Shown here one piece after another: positions 21,622 to 29,142 of a DNA stretch of 40,020 nucleotides. Under the pieces are notes generated by a model. It was not told the origin of the DNA, ran no database searches, and was given only the letters and a program-made list of their open reading frames with translations. Position numbers and translations under genes: made by a program. Positions within the stretch are counted from its first letter, which is position 1; the number at the start of each line of letters is the position of its first letter. This DNA is from a virus. The stretch covers positions 1 to 40,020 of IMG/VR virus record IMGVR_UViG_3300046804_004376. One strand, given 5' to 3'.

Positions 21622-22854
21622 TTAATCTTGTTTTATGTCCATTTCGTAAATTTCTTCAACAATTCCCCTATTGAGATCCCAATCTAAATAGAAGGCAAAA
21701 TCAGTACCGTGTCTATTTTTTCTACTAACAATTTCCATAATATTGCTTTGTGGGTTTTTGTGAACAGCAATAGCCATATCAGCATCGTATTCGATTGCTT
21801 TAGACCAGGCTACTTGGCTCATCATTGGAGGAGAATCTTGATCTGAAATATCATCCATTGTTGCAGCAGTAATATCAATTACTGGAATATTATTACGCAT
21901 TGCAAGCAATTTAAAATCACGAGAAATATTTCTATTTCTTTCAATTTCTGATTTTGCACCTGATGAATCATTAAACAATTGATGGTAATCTAAAATTACT
22001 AAATCTGGTTTATATTGATCTATTTTTGCTTGTACTGTATTTGGAGTTACCTGACCTTGCCCTTCATTAGATATCAAAATGAACTGTTGCTTATCGGTAA
22101 ACTTGTCTGTTGCCCAATTTCTAAAATCATCTGTATTTACCATGCCCTTAGAAAAATCTGAAGCTTTAAATAAGCCAGACCCCATCATGGTATAAATGCG
22201 ATCACGCATATTTTCTGGAGACATTTCAAGAGATATGATCATTGGTTTAAAGCCTTGTTCCCACGCTTTACAGGCCAAATAAGAAGAGAACCAGGTCTTA
22301 CCCCTACCTGGCCATCCAATCATGACTATAAGGTGTCCTGGAGCCATTCCAGTAGGGTATGCAAGGTCTATGGCGTTAAAGCCTGTCTTAATGCCTGGGC
22401 TTCCCCCCATGGCAATTGAACGCTCACGAATTGATTCAAAATGTTTTTCAGCTAATTCAAAATCAGTTAAATCTACATCTCTTACCTCTCCAGTCATTCT
22501 TGCTAATCCGTAGAGTTCTGTCTGCATGTCGAGTAACACACGCTTTGCTGAATTATTTTTTAAAGAAACTCCATTTCTTAAAAGTATATCTTTAATTCTA
22601 GCTGTCAGAAAATCATTTTTTAAATTATCAAGATAATACCCAGTTTCTGCATTTACAGACTCAGGTTCAAAATCAGGAAATTTTTCTGTTAAAACAGACG
22701 CATCTGGAACTGCTCTAAATTTTAAATAATACGACTTTAAACCTTCCCACACATCTCTATGCGAAACAAAAACTTCGTCTACATTATCTGTTAAAACTGT
22801 AGCAATGTCTTTATTTTTACATATTGCAGAAAGCAATGCTGCTTCAGTATTCAT
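21622..22854 (-). CDS. replicative DNA helicase, DnaB-type
   Basis: 410 residues. The N-terminal domain (1-120) is followed by a RecA-like motor: Walker A GWPGRGKT (180-187), MIISLEMSPENMRDRIY (motif 1a), Walker B PDLVILDYHQLF, Q-rich motif QVAWSKAIEYDADM and arginine finger region SRKNRHGTDF. It would be the hexameric 5'-3' fork helicase working with the primase and polymerase. The ATG lies in an 11-nt overlap with the previous gene. Confidence 0.94.
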   Translation of the reverse strand: MNTEAALLSAICKNKDIATVLTDNVDEVFVSHRDVWEGLKSYYLKFRAVPDASVLTEKFPDFEPESVNAETGYYLDNLKNDFLTARIKDILLRNGVSLKNNSAKRVLLDMQTELYGLARMTGEVRDVDLTDFELAEKHFESIRERSIAMGGSPGIKTGFNAIDLAYPTGMAPGHLIVMIGWPGRGKTWFSSYLACKAWEQGFKPMIISLEMSPENMRDRIYTMMGSGLFKASDFSKGMVNTDDFRNWATDKFTDKQQFILISNEGQGQVTPNTVQAKIDQYKPDLVILDYHQLFNDSSGAKSEIERNRNISRDFKLLAMRNNIPVIDITAATMDDISDQDSPPMMSQVAWSKAIEYDADMAIAVHKNPQSNIMEIVSRKNRHGTDFAFYLDWDLNRGIVEEIYEMDIKQD

Positions 22855-23176
22855 TTAATTCCTGTTCTACCATGTCTTTTGTTTTATTTCTTAATTCTAC
22901 TCTATACTTTTTATCTATTTCAGACTTTATTAATGTGTCATCTATTCTATCAAAATTATATAAAAACCAATTTAAAGGATGACCACTTTTATTTAAATGA
23001 AAATAATATTCAAGAAGTTCTTTTGCCCTTTGATAGCCAACAGTTTCTATAACATCTTGCATAGCCCATTTTTCACGGTATCTATTTACAATTGGTTGCT
23101 TATTATATTTATTTTTATATAGGCTTATATAAAGAGATACTAGTGCATACGCTTGCTTAGGATCTTCTTTAGACAT
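22844..23176 (-). CDS. hypothetical protein upstream of helicase (loader candidate)
   Basis: 110 residues, helical and basic, with YREKWAMQDVIETVGYQRAKELLEYYF and PLNWFLYNFDRIDD. The second motif resembles the C-terminal helices of phage replication-initiation/helicase-loader proteins. It overlaps the helicase gene by 11 nt. I therefore think loader or helicase accessory is likely, but no defining motif is present. Confidence 0.55.
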   Translation of the reverse strand: MSKEDPKQAYALVSLYISLYKNKYNKQPIVNRYREKWAMQDVIETVGYQRAKELLEYYFHLNKSGHPLNWFLYNFDRIDDTLIKSEIDKKYRVELRNKTKDMVEQELNEY

Positions 23177-23382
23177 TACTTCCTACCTTTTAAATCTTCC
23201 TCTATTTCATTAACTTTTTCTAATAATTTTTCTTCTACAAACTTGTAAACTCTATCCGTAGCAGTTGAAGTATTTTCTCCTTCACGAACCCAATCTTCAA
23301 CGCCTATACCTATTTTAACACTTTCAAAATTACCAAGATTTCTTGTAAAATTTAATTCTACCTTTACATTAGTCTGACTCAT
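23176..23382 (-). CDS. small acidic hypothetical protein
   Basis: 68 residues. Beta-rich start (VKVELNFTRNLGNFESVKIGIGVEDW), then a charged helix (VYKFVEEKLLEKVNEIEEDLK). Family not recognised. ATG at 23382 is chosen over a frame start at 23406 because it gives a short overlap and a GAGGA site. Confidence 0.6.
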   Translation of the reverse strand: MSQTNVKVELNFTRNLGNFESVKIGIGVEDWVREGENTSTATDRVYKFVEEKLLEKVNEIEEDLKGRK

Positions 23383-23620
23383 ATTCAGTGTCCTCTTCCT
23401 CATCATCTTTTTTCCTTGTAACTGGTTCTATTGAAAAACCAGTTTTAAATTTCTTAACATTTTTATCAGAAAGGTGTTGATATAACATCATTAATCTATC
23501 TGATATGGCAATTATTGCTTCTAAATCTTCTTTTTCTGAAGCTAACTCCATTGCATGCTCTAAAACCCTCAGTGCTAAATCTAAAGTGTGCTTTGCCTCT
23601 TTATTTAATTTATTTACCAT
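23369..23620 (-). CDS. small helical hypothetical protein with acidic tail
   Basis: 83 residues from MVNKLNKEAKH. Two helices (DLALRVLEHAMELASEKEDLEAIIAISDRL) and a C-terminal acidic tail (KKDDEEEDTEYESD), the sort of tail used in single-stranded-DNA or protein-interaction mimicry. Start chosen for the 7-nt ATGGTAA overlap with the HTH gene. Confidence 0.6.
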   Translation of the reverse strand: MVNKLNKEAKHTLDLALRVLEHAMELASEKEDLEAIIAISDRLMMLYQHLSDKNVKKFKTGFSIEPVTRKKDDEEEDTEYESD

Positions 23621-24129
23621 TCTGGAGCCTTCCAAACTGGAACAAATTCTCCATCTTTATTTTTTGCATATAATATGTTTTCATTTCTAAGCAATGCTTC
23701 TAATTCGGCTTTTGATGGAATATTACTTGCAGTAATTTCTCCATCTTTCCTTGGCCTACCTATGTGTACGGTTTTAAAAAATTCTCTTATCTGTCTGATA
23801 TCTTCATCATTAAAATAATATCTACTTAATTTACTTTTATCTTCTACGGCATAAGCCTGTTGTGGCTTTTTAATATCTCCCGATCTTAAATGCCTTTTAA
23901 TTGTATCAGTATGTCTATTTATTAATTTAGCTACCTCAGAGATTGAGTAAGCGTGTTTTCTGTTTTTTTTAACATCCATATAATTATATGCTACACGCTT
24001 ACCCTCTCTGAAGTTGAATGCAATAATTGTATCATCAGAGCGATTTACTTGTAAAGTTCTATGCAAATCGTTATTTAAATAAAAATACAAGATTCTACGT
24101 TGAGTTTGTGCTCTTTTTTGTTTAGCCAT
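23614..24129 (-). CDS. HTH (MerR/excisionase-like) DNA-binding protein
   Basis: 171 residues. Basic N-terminus (AKQKRAQTQRR) and a central helix-turn-helix of the MerR/excisionase type (about 62-95: YSISEVAKLINRHTDTIKRHLRSGDI). A second basic region, GRPRKDGEI, resembles an AT-hook-like motif. Probably a transcription regulator or replication-origin binder. It overlaps the zinc-ribbon gene by 55 nt, an unusually long overlap; both frames look real because each keeps a domain there. Confidence 0.65.
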   Translation of the reverse strand: MAKQKRAQTQRRILYFYLNNDLHRTLQVNRSDDTIIAFNFREGKRVAYNYMDVKKNRKHAYSISEVAKLINRHTDTIKRHLRSGDIKKPQQAYAVEDKSKLSRYYFNDEDIRQIREFFKTVHIGRPRKDGEITASNIPSKAELEALLRNENILYAKNKDGEFVPVWKAPEW

Positions 24130-24263
24130 TCTCCAAATGCATTCCCACTTTTACGTATAAACCAACGTTTGCCACATAAACCACAGAATAATTCTATCCT
24201 TAATTTTTGCGAAAAAACACGGTCTATAAAAACCCTGCCATTACATCTTTTGCAGGTCATCAT
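24075..24263 (-). CDS. small zinc-ribbon protein
   Basis: 62 residues. CKRCNGRVF and CGLCGKRWF give two CxxC pairs of a zinc ribbon. C-terminal end overlaps the HTH gene. No clear ribosome site; starts with ATG ATG. Function unknown. Confidence 0.6.
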   Translation of the reverse strand: MMTCKRCNGRVFIDRVFSQKLRIELFCGLCGKRWFIRKSGNAFGEWLNKKEHKLNVESCIFI

Positions 24264-24272
24264 TATTTAATT

Positions 24273-24464
24273 TTACTTTGCTGCTCCACGCCCAAAAGAA
24301 GAATCATTTGGGTTAACGGCTCTAGCCAAAGGTCCGAGAACAGCACCAAGTGCTGCCATTCCTAGAGACTTAGCGTCAGTGTGACCTGCCATGTACATAG
24401 CTGCTGCAGCAGAGACTGCTGTGCGAACATATGAAGCAAGTGCTGCTTGTAATTGCTTATTCAT
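24273..24464 (-). CDS. holin-like small membrane protein
   Basis: 63 residues. An Ala-rich amphipathic/transmembrane region (LASYVRTAVSAAAAMYMAG) and a second hydrophobic stretch (SLGMAALGAVLGPLARAV), followed by VNPNDSSFG. That ending, with the Ala-rich hairpin, is familiar from small holin-like proteins of marine phages. It lies far from the endolysin, next to a phosphoesterase, so holin function is uncertain. AAGGAG site 6 nt upstream. Confidence 0.6.
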   Translation of the reverse strand: MNKQLQAALASYVRTAVSAAAAMYMAGHTDAKSLGMAALGAVLGPLARAVNPNDSSFGRGAAK

Positions 24465-24473
24465 TATATCTCC

Positions 24474-25286
24474 TTATAATGTAAATTTCTTGCCATCCAC
24501 ATAACAAGTATAATCTGGCGAAATTTCAATAATTTGAATGTGTGGATAAACACCATTTTCAATATGTGCTATTGCAAATGCTTTTTGCCAGTTATGAACA
24601 TTGGTATATCCCATACCAGTGCTTTTTTCATCACTCATATGACCTAGTTCATACCCTCTCAGTATCTCACCTTTACCGTTATTTCTCAACTCATATGTTT
24701 GAAAAAATGTGCCAGCACGGTGAGAATGTCCTCGGATCAAGGATATTCCCCAGTTTTCTACATCCTTACGGACTGATTCACCTGCGTTTTGAGATAACCC
24801 AACGCCGTGATGAATATGTATATCGCCAAAGCGTAACTTTGGCAACTCGTTATAGTATATGTATTCATAACCTAACGAATCTAATCCCCATAAAGTTTCA
24901 GGGGTAACTACTGGAATATAATCTGGCAATTTTTTTTCTAGGTAATCAAAAATACGAATATCATGATTACCCAATGCACTAAATAATTGCGCATCTTTTC
25001 CAGCTACTTGTCTAGTTTTTGCATAAAAATCAGCAGCTTGTTTAGCCTCATGCTGAATTAATGGAACAATTGCATCTCCATTTTCATCTTTATGCATTTT
25101 TAAAAATTCAGTAGGACGATTATCAGTATATTTGCTGTAGCAAGCCTGATCATCTGTATCTCCCGCATAATCAACTACATCTGGCTTAAACCATTTCATC
25201 ACTTTAAACCATAATTCAATAGCCTTATCGTCTTGATAAGGAAACTGTTGATCAGACGAAATCATCCATTTAAGATCGTTTGTCAA
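24474..25286 (-). CDS. calcineurin-like metallophosphoesterase
   Basis: 270 residues. Metal-binding motifs in order: D12-Q-Q (SSDQQFPYQDD), GDTDD (42-46), GNHD (106-109), HIHHG (about 157) and GHSHR (about 188). These make a two-metal phosphoesterase site with the usual GD/GNHD/GH pattern. Such phage enzymes may act on nucleotides or DNA ends. TTG start at 25286 with AAAGG 7 nt upstream; no ATG is available until residue 8. A -10-like box GATAAT with TTGATT 17 nt upstream lies in the gap before it. Confidence 0.85.
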   Translation of the reverse strand: MTNDLKWMISSDQQFPYQDDKAIELWFKVMKWFKPDVVDYAGDTDDQACYSKYTDNRPTEFLKMHKDENGDAIVPLIQHEAKQAADFYAKTRQVAGKDAQLFSALGNHDIRIFDYLEKKLPDYIPVVTPETLWGLDSLGYEYIYYNELPKLRFGDIHIHHGVGLSQNAGESVRKDVENWGISLIRGHSHRAGTFFQTYELRNNGKGEILRGYELGHMSDEKSTGMGYTNVHNWQKAFAIAHIENGVYPHIQIIEISPDYTCYVDGKKFTL

Positions 25287-25309
25287 TTAATACCTTTCAG
25301 TTTGTATAT

Positions 25310-25338
25310 ATTATCTAATATATTATTTTATAAATCAA
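25310..25338 (-). promoter_or_regulatory. possible promoter of the phosphoesterase gene
   Basis: TTGATT (25333-25338), 17-nt spacer, GATAAT (25310-25315), minus strand. Two mismatches to consensus at -35 and one at -10; lies at the end of the preceding coiled-coil gene. Confidence 0.4.
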
Positions 25339-25510
25339 GTTTATTTTGAAGTTCTTGAGTATATTCTTCAATAGCATTTTGTTTTTCTTCTTGAGAATTT
25401 GAAATAAGAGTTAGCTCGGCTCTAAGTAATGCTATTGTTGTTTCATAATTGGCAGTCATTTCGCCAATGCGCTGCTGTAGAGCAGCAATTATTAATTCTG
25501 CTTTTTCCAT
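25328..25510 (-). CDS. small coiled-coil protein
   Basis: 60 residues, almost entirely predicted coiled coil (IIAALQQRIGEMTANYETTI, ELTLISNSQEEKQNAIEEY). Weak GAGAAAA ribosome site. It follows the other small coiled-coil gene by 13 nt. Position right after the fibre genes suggests a fibre chaperone or trimerisation helper, which is inference. Confidence 0.6.
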   Translation of the reverse strand: MEKAELIIAALQQRIGEMTANYETTIALLRAELTLISNSQEEKQNAIEEYTQELQNKLDL

Positions 25511-25523
25511 TTTTTCTCTATTC

Positions 25524-25739
25524 TTATTGTAATGTTGCTAGTTCTTCGTTTAATGCAGATATTTTTGCAACATGATCAGAAATCCTTAAATTAATACTTG
25601 CAATTACTTCTGAGTCAGGGTTGGATATAGCTTGAGCTTCTTTAAGCTCTAACTCAAATCCGTATAGGGAATAATTAATTGATTTAATATGTTGATCAAT
25701 TATTGTGATCTTTTCTTCATTTGTTAATAGTGCCGACAT
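25524..25739 (-). CDS. small coiled-coil protein
   Basis: 71 residues with heptad-like spacing (IDQHIKSINYSLYGFELELKEAQ, INLRISDHVAKISALNEELATL). Strong GGAGGAAAA ribosome site. Its own extended -10 promoter precedes it after the long adhesin gene. Confidence 0.65.
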   Translation of the reverse strand: MSALLTNEEKITIIDQHIKSINYSLYGFELELKEAQAISNPDSEVIASINLRISDHVAKISALNEELATLQ

Positions 25740-25754
25740 TTTTCCTCCTCATAT

Positions 25755-25763
25755 ATTATATCA
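25755..25763 (-). promoter_or_regulatory. extended -10 promoter TGATATAAT after the adhesin gene
   Basis: Minus-strand TGATATAAT with a partial -35 (TTGCTT) 16 nt upstream that overlaps the adhesin stop codon. Leads the two small coiled-coil genes. Confidence 0.6.
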
Positions 25764-25774
25764 TTTATTTAAAA

Positions 25775-28700
25775 TCAAGCAAATACCTTTTTATTATGAA
25801 CAACAAGGCTTCCTGCTAACAGCAAATCATGGGGGGATGCATCAAATTCAAAAACCTCTCTTTGACCATCTATAATATCTATAGATGTAACTTCTATGTT
25901 CTTAAAGCTTTTATCATTTTGCTCCTCTAAAAGAATGTCACCAATTTCTAGCTGGCCAGTTGAGCCAAAAAACCAAACTCCCGACCTATTCATTAAAACT
26001 GTTTGCTCAAGGGAAAATCTTTTATTTTGATCTTTATTTAAGATTAAAGTAACATCTTTTGTGTGGGTTAATATATTTTTAATTTCAGTTTTTTCATATT
26101 TAATATTTTTTAATTCTTTTGATGACCATGTGTAAGGATCTATTTTTGTTTCATCTTCCAAATTATCCATTGAAATAGAAACTGCAATATCTCCAATTTT
26201 TACTTCTTTAGCTTTTGTCCAAATTATTTCATTATTTTTAATCAAGGCGATAGGAGTATCCTGATCAATGCAGAAAAAGCTTGGTGGGAAGAACGGCGGA
26301 AAGAAAGGTGGGCTAAAGAAGCCTGGTGGGAAAAATGGTGGAGTAAAAAAGCTTGGAGGAAAGAACGGTGGAAAGAACGGTGGGAAGAAAGGTGGACTAA
26401 ATACTGATGGAGAGCTAACCCCTACGCTATTTGATCCTGCAACAGTGGAGCCAGCTGAATTCGTAGCAGTTACTTCGCAATACAATGTATACAAAAATCC
26501 AGTGATGCTTGACAAGGATGTTGGCGGAGTATAAGTACTTGTAGTCACTCCTGTTGAAGTCCAACCACTGGATTTTAAATAATACCAATTGTATGTATAC
26601 GTTGGAGTTGGAGTTCCATTCCATGTTCCAGTGCTACAAGTAAATTGTGTAGAACCTAAAGTTCCGCTTGTTGGAGTAATAGCTGGATATGTAACAATAG
26701 ATGGTTTTACAGCTGGAGGAGTATATGTAAGATAAAAAGGACCACCTGTTGCTGAAACAGAAGTTCCAGAAGCTGTCAAAGAACTGCTACCCGAAACAGA
26801 TCCTCCTTTTGATACTCCCGTTCCGTTTGCATTAGAGTAGGCTGTAACGCTTGCAGTTACGCTTTGATCAGTTGTATAAGTCCAACTGTTGCCAGTAATT
26901 GGTCCAGACCATGCACCATATATACCTTTACCTGGTATAGTGTAATTAACCATATAACTTTGTGCATTTGCAGATGGGGTCCATGAAACAGTAACTGAAT
27001 ATGTAGATGTATTATTATTATAAGCGTAAACTGTTGCAGATTCATTACCACTACTACTATAAGTCCAAACATCGCTTGTTGATAAACCAGTATTATACAA
27101 ATAAGAATTGTACACACCACTTACTTGGTCTGCATATGAACTCACAACTCCGTCTGCTGGTCTCCAAGTTACAGTCATAACATTGTTTGAGGATCCAGTA
27201 ATGTTAATACCAGCTCCTATGCTCCAATAAGGAGTAGGTGTACTATTTGATAATGAGTATGTAAAATCTCCCAATGTAATCTGTTGAACCGTTACGCTGT
27301 GAGAATTAGATTCATAACCTTTAAAATATAACCCAAGAGCACTTACATATTTTGTTCCGTACAATGTAACTACAACATCTCCCGCTCCTGGAGAAAATGT
27401 TTTGTCTGTTCCTATTGCTGTCCTAGCTATTGCATACGTGTTACCTGCGTAAGTATATGACCCTTCATAATATCCAGCTCCTCCTGAAGCAACTCCAGAT
27501 ATCGTAAATGTTCCATTATTATTGTTTGTCAAACTAAATGTAGGGGCAGATGGAACAATTGTAAAACCATCAGTAAAAAGATATCCACTACCATTTGTGG
27601 GGTAATTAGAGTTAGAATAAGTAACTTTGCAGTATGTATTTTCTCCAACGTAAGATGTTCCAACTGCTTGTGAAGCAGAAGATCCCCAAGCACCTACATT
27701 TTGTTGTCCTCCACTAGTTCTATACCATTGGTATGTAAAAGTAGTTCCTGTGGGCCAACCAGTTGGCGAAACTGTTAAAGTTGCTCCAGCTGAGACATCT
27801 CTTGTGCCAGTGTCTGAATACGTACCAGAAGATCCTCCCGAAACTGGAACAGTTCCAAGTGTGAAAGGTGCTAAAATTGGCCCAAGTGACGTTTGTGCAA
27901 AAGCATAATTTAAAGATTCACTTCCATTGGTTGCCAGCACGTAGAAAGATAAAGTATCTGTTATTTGATTATTAAATGTATAGTCAAAATATGTGTCAGA
28001 AGTAAAAGTAGTCACTCCTGGATTTGTAAATACATTAGTTCCTGATATATTATTTTTGTCTAATATATATCTATATTGCAATGTTGTCCCTGATGCTGGG
28101 TTATTCCAAGTTCCTGGATAAAATCTGTACGTTGCTCCAACTGTATTTGCAGTTCCAGATATTAATTCATAATATGGTTTTACACTGTTTGTTGGTGGAG
28201 GTACTCCAATTTTTCCATTTGTTGAAACACGATAATCCACTGGGTTGTTAAAATATTTTGTATATGAATTTTCAACATGTGTTCTACAAATTAAATAATA
28301 ACCTGAATCAGCAGAAGTAACATTATAACTTAATGCTCCTTGTATACTTGTAGTATTATTTGTTGAAGAATCTGTAAAATATTTAATAGCAACTGGATTT
28401 CCAACATCACTATCTGTATTAACCCCAGGTAGTGTATATCCATCTGAAGATCTGTACCAAGCTATATATGAATCTGATTGATCTGGGCTGTTATACCAAT
28501 AATTTTTATAATTATAAACCATTGATATTGTATTGTCAACAGATTGAGTACCAGAAATTGATGGAAATGAATTTGCATATACATCTTGCTTGATCATATA
28601 TACAGGTCCAGCTTCGAATTCTACTGCGTCAAATGGGTCTGAACCATTCCAAACTTTTAAGTTATACCAAATATAACAATTTTCGGCAACTTCCATATTT

Positions 28701-29140
28701 GATTTTGTATTTAATATATCATCATCCTCTAGAGTGCCAAGCACGTCATTTATAGTTGGATATGCGTATTTGTAGTGTCTATTTGTTATAGAAGTATAGT
28801 TTGTATATGAACCGTCATGTCCATATAAATAATATGCAGAAAGAAGAGATTGAGTATCAGTTCCATCAGATGCTGGACCACCTATAAAGGCATAAGAGTC
28901 AGTTAATTTAGTTCCAGTATATGAATTATATCTTATTGATATTGGATCTGTTTCACTAGATACAGGAAGATTCCCGCCTGAAAATATTAATTTCCAAGTT
29001 CCAGTTGTGTATACCTTTAACCATATTTTTCTTGCACGTTCCCAAATAGTACCTGGATCTTTTTTAACCCAAACTCTTTTTATTTCTCCCCAATTAGAGT
29101 TGGTATATTGTTTTCCCCATATTTTTGGAGCATTTGCCAT
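25775..29140 (-). CDS. tail adhesin: Ig-like repeats, FFPP repeat, C-terminal Hint domain
   Basis: 1121 residues. N-terminus NAPKIWGKQYTNSNWGEIKRV, then a long Thr/Ser/Gly/Tyr-rich body with several Ig-like modules (e.g. STGTWNGTPTPTYTYNWYY and CEVTATNSAGSTV just before the repeat). A 42-residue FFPP repeat (DNA 26273-26398) follows, then a 165-residue Hint domain beginning at Cys (codon 26270-26272, CIDQDTPIALI) and ending LVVHN-KKVFA. It is the last large gene of the tail block and would be at the tip or fibre. ATG 29140 is preferred to TTG 29152. Whether the Hint domain cleaves is open: the block-B His seems to be Gln (SLEQTVLM). Confidence 0.85.
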   Translation of the reverse strand: MANAPKIWGKQYTNSNWGEIKRVWVKKDPGTIWERARKIWLKVYTTGTWKLIFSGGNLPVSSETDPISIRYNSYTGTKLTDSYAFIGGPASDGTDTQSLLSAYYLYGHDGSYTNYTSITNRHYKYAYPTINDVLGTLEDDDILNTKSNMEVAENCYIWYNLKVWNGSDPFDAVEFEAGPVYMIKQDVYANSFPSISGTQSVDNTISMVYNYKNYWYNSPDQSDSYIAWYRSSDGYTLPGVNTDSDVGNPVAIKYFTDSSTNNTTSIQGALSYNVTSADSGYYLICRTHVENSYTKYFNNPVDYRVSTNGKIGVPPPTNSVKPYYELISGTANTVGATYRFYPGTWNNPASGTTLQYRYILDKNNISGTNVFTNPGVTTFTSDTYFDYTFNNQITDTLSFYVLATNGSESLNYAFAQTSLGPILAPFTLGTVPVSGGSSGTYSDTGTRDVSAGATLTVSPTGWPTGTTFTYQWYRTSGGQQNVGAWGSSASQAVGTSYVGENTYCKVTYSNSNYPTNGSGYLFTDGFTIVPSAPTFSLTNNNNGTFTISGVASGGAGYYEGSYTYAGNTYAIARTAIGTDKTFSPGAGDVVVTLYGTKYVSALGLYFKGYESNSHSVTVQQITLGDFTYSLSNSTPTPYWSIGAGINITGSSNNVMTVTWRPADGVVSSYADQVSGVYNSYLYNTGLSTSDVWTYSSSGNESATVYAYNNNTSTYSVTVSWTPSANAQSYMVNYTIPGKGIYGAWSGPITGNSWTYTTDQSVTASVTAYSNANGTGVSKGGSVSGSSSLTASGTSVSATGGPFYLTYTPPAVKPSIVTYPAITPTSGTLGSTQFTCSTGTWNGTPTPTYTYNWYYLKSSGWTSTGVTTSTYTPPTSLSSITGFLYTLYCEVTATNSAGSTVAGSNSVGVSSPSVFSPPFFPPFFPPFFPPSFFTPPFFPPGFFSPPFFPPFFPPSFFCIDQDTPIALIKNNEIIWTKAKEVKIGDIAVSISMDNLEDETKIDPYTWSSKELKNIKYEKTEIKNILTHTKDVTLILNKDQNKRFSLEQTVLMNRSGVWFFGSTGQLEIGDILLEEQNDKSFKNIEVTSIDIIDGQREVFEFDASPHDLLLAGSLVVHNKKVFA
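26273..26398 (-). repeat. FFPP tandem repeat before the Hint domain
   Basis: Codes 42 residues made only of F and P with single S, T or G spacers, built from FFPP units of 12 bp. The DNA is a strong polypurine/polypyrimidine strand-asymmetric tract (plus strand purine-rich). Confidence 0.9.
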
Positions 29141-29142
29141 TT

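Noticed and set aside
25775-26272. Splicing intein
   Set aside because: Only five residues follow the terminal HN, there is no homing endonuclease and no Ser/Thr/Cys at +1, so splicing is unlikely; called Hint domain instead.
26268-26534. Plus-strand Lys/Gly-rich 88-residue frame
   Set aside because: It is the reverse of the FFPP repeat of the adhesin; its composition is explained by the opposite strand and it lacks a ribosome site.
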